Below, piece by piece: positions 63,087 to 64,000 of a DNA stretch of 64,000 nt. The notes beneath the pieces were generated by a model. The model searched no databases. It was not told where the DNA came from and was given only the letters and a program-made list of their open reading frames with translations. The stretch is from Pseudomonas paralcaligenes (GTDB lineage: Bacteria > Pseudomonadota > Gammaproteobacteria > Pseudomonadales > Pseudomonadaceae): the NCBI RefSeq assembly GCF_019655855.1, contig NZ_BPFX01000003.1:434001-498000 (forward strand), in the 5' to 3' direction. Numbering within the stretch: the stretch's first letter is position 1; each line of letters starts with the position of its first letter. Made by a program: the position numbers and the translations under genes.

Positions 63087-64000
63087 TCATGTTTCCACTG
63101 GCACCACGCTGACCCAGTAGCGGGTGCGCCGCTCGATCCGCACCGGCAGGCTGTCGGCCAGGGCACGCAGCGCCTGGTCGGTGTCGTCGAGGGCGAAGGT
63201 GCCGCTGATGCGCAGGCCGGCGATCGAGGGATCGCAGCGCAGCAGGCCGGGGCGATGGCGCGACAGCTCGGCCAGGAAGTGGTCCAGGCGCTGGTCGTTG
63301 GCCACCAGCAGGCCCTTGCTCCAGGCGTCGTGGCCGGCTGCCAGCGGCTCGACCCGGCCCGCGCCGCGGGCGTCGAAGCGGCACTGCTGCCCGGCATCGA
63401 GCAGCACGGGTGAGCCCTGCGCGGGGACGATCCGCACCTGGCTGTGGAATACCGCCACGGTCACGCCGTCGTCGGCCAGCCTGACCGAGAAACGGGTGCC
63501 CAGCGCCTGCACCAGCCCGGCGGGGGTCTGTACCGCGAGCGGGCGGCCCAGCGGGTCGGGGTGGGTGGTCAGCAGCAGTTCTCCCCGGCGCAGCACCAGC
63601 AGGCGCTGGCGGGAGTCGTAGCGGATGTCCACCGCGCTGTCGCTGTTGAGCTGCAGGCGCGAGCCGTCGGCGAGCAGTGTGTCCGCGCGCTCGCCGATGC
63701 CGCTGCGCCGGTCCGCCAGCCAGGCCCGTTCGTGGACCGCGCGGCTGCCGCCCCAGGCCAGGGCGCCGGTGCCGGCGAGCAGGACGAGGGTCTTGAGCAC
63801 GGCGCGGCGGTCGCGGTCGGCCAGGCCGAGGGCGTGACGGGCCAACGGCCCCGGCATGCCGCGCAGGCGCGATTGCAGGCGCTCGGCCTGCTGCCAGGCC
63901 CAGCGGTGGAGCGGCTCCGCGTCCAGCCAGGCCTGCCAGGCCAGTTGGTCCTCGGGCGTGACGTCCTCGCAGGCCAGGCGGCTGTACCACTGGGCCGCCT
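63087..64000 (-). CDS. FecR-family anti-sigma factor (5' end beyond window)
   Basis: About 304 residues visible; the start lies beyond the window edge. The N-terminal cytoplasmic part reads AAQWYSRLACEDVTPEDQLA, WQAWLDAEPLHRWAW, the DUF4880 signature that binds an ECF sigma factor. A TM segment (about LKTLVLLAGTGALAWGGS) follows, then the periplasmic FecR domain (LADGSRLQLNSDSAVDIRYD, LVQALGTRFSVRLADDGVTV). It relays receptor occupancy to a FecI-type sigma factor, whose gene is expected just upstream. An internal ATG at 63857 is not the real start. Confidence 0.9.
   Translation of the reverse strand, partial: AAQWYSRLACEDVTPEDQLAWQAWLDAEPLHRWAWQQAERLQSRLRGMPGPLARHALGLADRDRRAVLKTLVLLAGTGALAWGGSRAVHERAWLADRRSGIGERADTLLADGSRLQLNSDSAVDIRYDSRQRLLVLRRGELLLTTHPDPLGRPLAVQTPAGLVQALGTRFSVRLADDGVTVAVFHSQVRIVPAQGSPVLLDAGQQCRFDARGAGRVEPLAAGHDAWSKGLLVANDQRLDHFLAELSRHRPGLLRCDPSIAGLRISGTFALDDTDQALRALADSLPVRIERRTRYWVSVVPVET

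Overview
The window reads as a chromosomal segment of a Pseudomonas, most likely of the P. aeruginosa / P. nitroreducens / P. citronellolis side of the genus. The reasons are very high GC, dense REP-type intergenic palindromes, and recognisable gene blocks: speC; piuA and the PepSY flavoreductase; pxpABC beside a dipeptide ABC operon; uraA-upp with hpt and mqo nearby; and a LysR gene next to adhC-fghA. This assignment rests on protein and order recognition, not on a database search. No rRNA, tRNA, CRISPR array, phage or intact IS was seen.

Layout. 0-5.7 kb: an exported acetoacetate-decarboxylase-like protein, a MerR regulator with a textbook 19-bp-spacer operator in front of a cofactor-free haloperoxidase-like hydrolase, then a LysR gene divergent from wrbA and an MFS exporter. 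5.8-9.9 kb: a Fur-boxed two-component system followed by a FetA/FrpB-like TonB receptor. 10.2-19.6 kb: ornithine/lysine decarboxylase speC with an unusual long leader, the iron genes piuA and piuB, and the 5-oxoprolinase set pxpABC. 19.6-25.4 kb: a dpp-type oligopeptide ABC operon on the minus strand, interrupted in each of three consecutive gaps by a different hairpin repeat. 25.7-34.2 kb: a SIMPL-domain protein, a rearrangement scar, then a minus-strand fatty-acyl or alcohol catabolism block (thiolase, thioesterase, Fe-ADH, esterase, acyl-CoA dehydrogenase, 3-hydroxyacyl-CoA dehydrogenase) with a divergent LysR. 35.5-42 kb: a coiled-coil orphan, an ATP:ADP-translocase-like transporter, a Tat-exported aldo/keto reductase, an SMP-30-like protein, two tiny coupled genes and a short recQ. 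42.8-54 kb: nucleobase salvage (uraA, upp, hpt), a SulP/STAS transporter, mqo, several small conserved genes, a YajG lipoprotein and an acyltransferase. 54-56 kb: a lower-GC accessory trio (leucine-rich-repeat protein, DUF3828-like and DUF7716-like proteins). 56.3-64 kb: CPXCG and DUF2007 proteins, a divergent SRAP protein, glutathione-dependent formaldehyde oxidation (LysR, adhC, fghA), and an STN-containing TonB receptor with its FecR anti-sigma factor, cut by the window end.

Functional themes are iron uptake (three TonB receptors with three regulatory modes: Fur, two-component and FecR surface signalling), peptide and oxoproline use, beta-oxidation, base salvage and formaldehyde detoxification.

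The most unusual points are a SRAP homologue that has lost three of its four DNA-crosslinking residues, the speC leader (short open frame plus a 17-bp inverted repeat), a family of about 113-132 bp MITE-like elements with terminal inverted repeats, and the repeat-punctuated dpp operon. I did not see a clearly new multi-gene defence or biosynthetic system.
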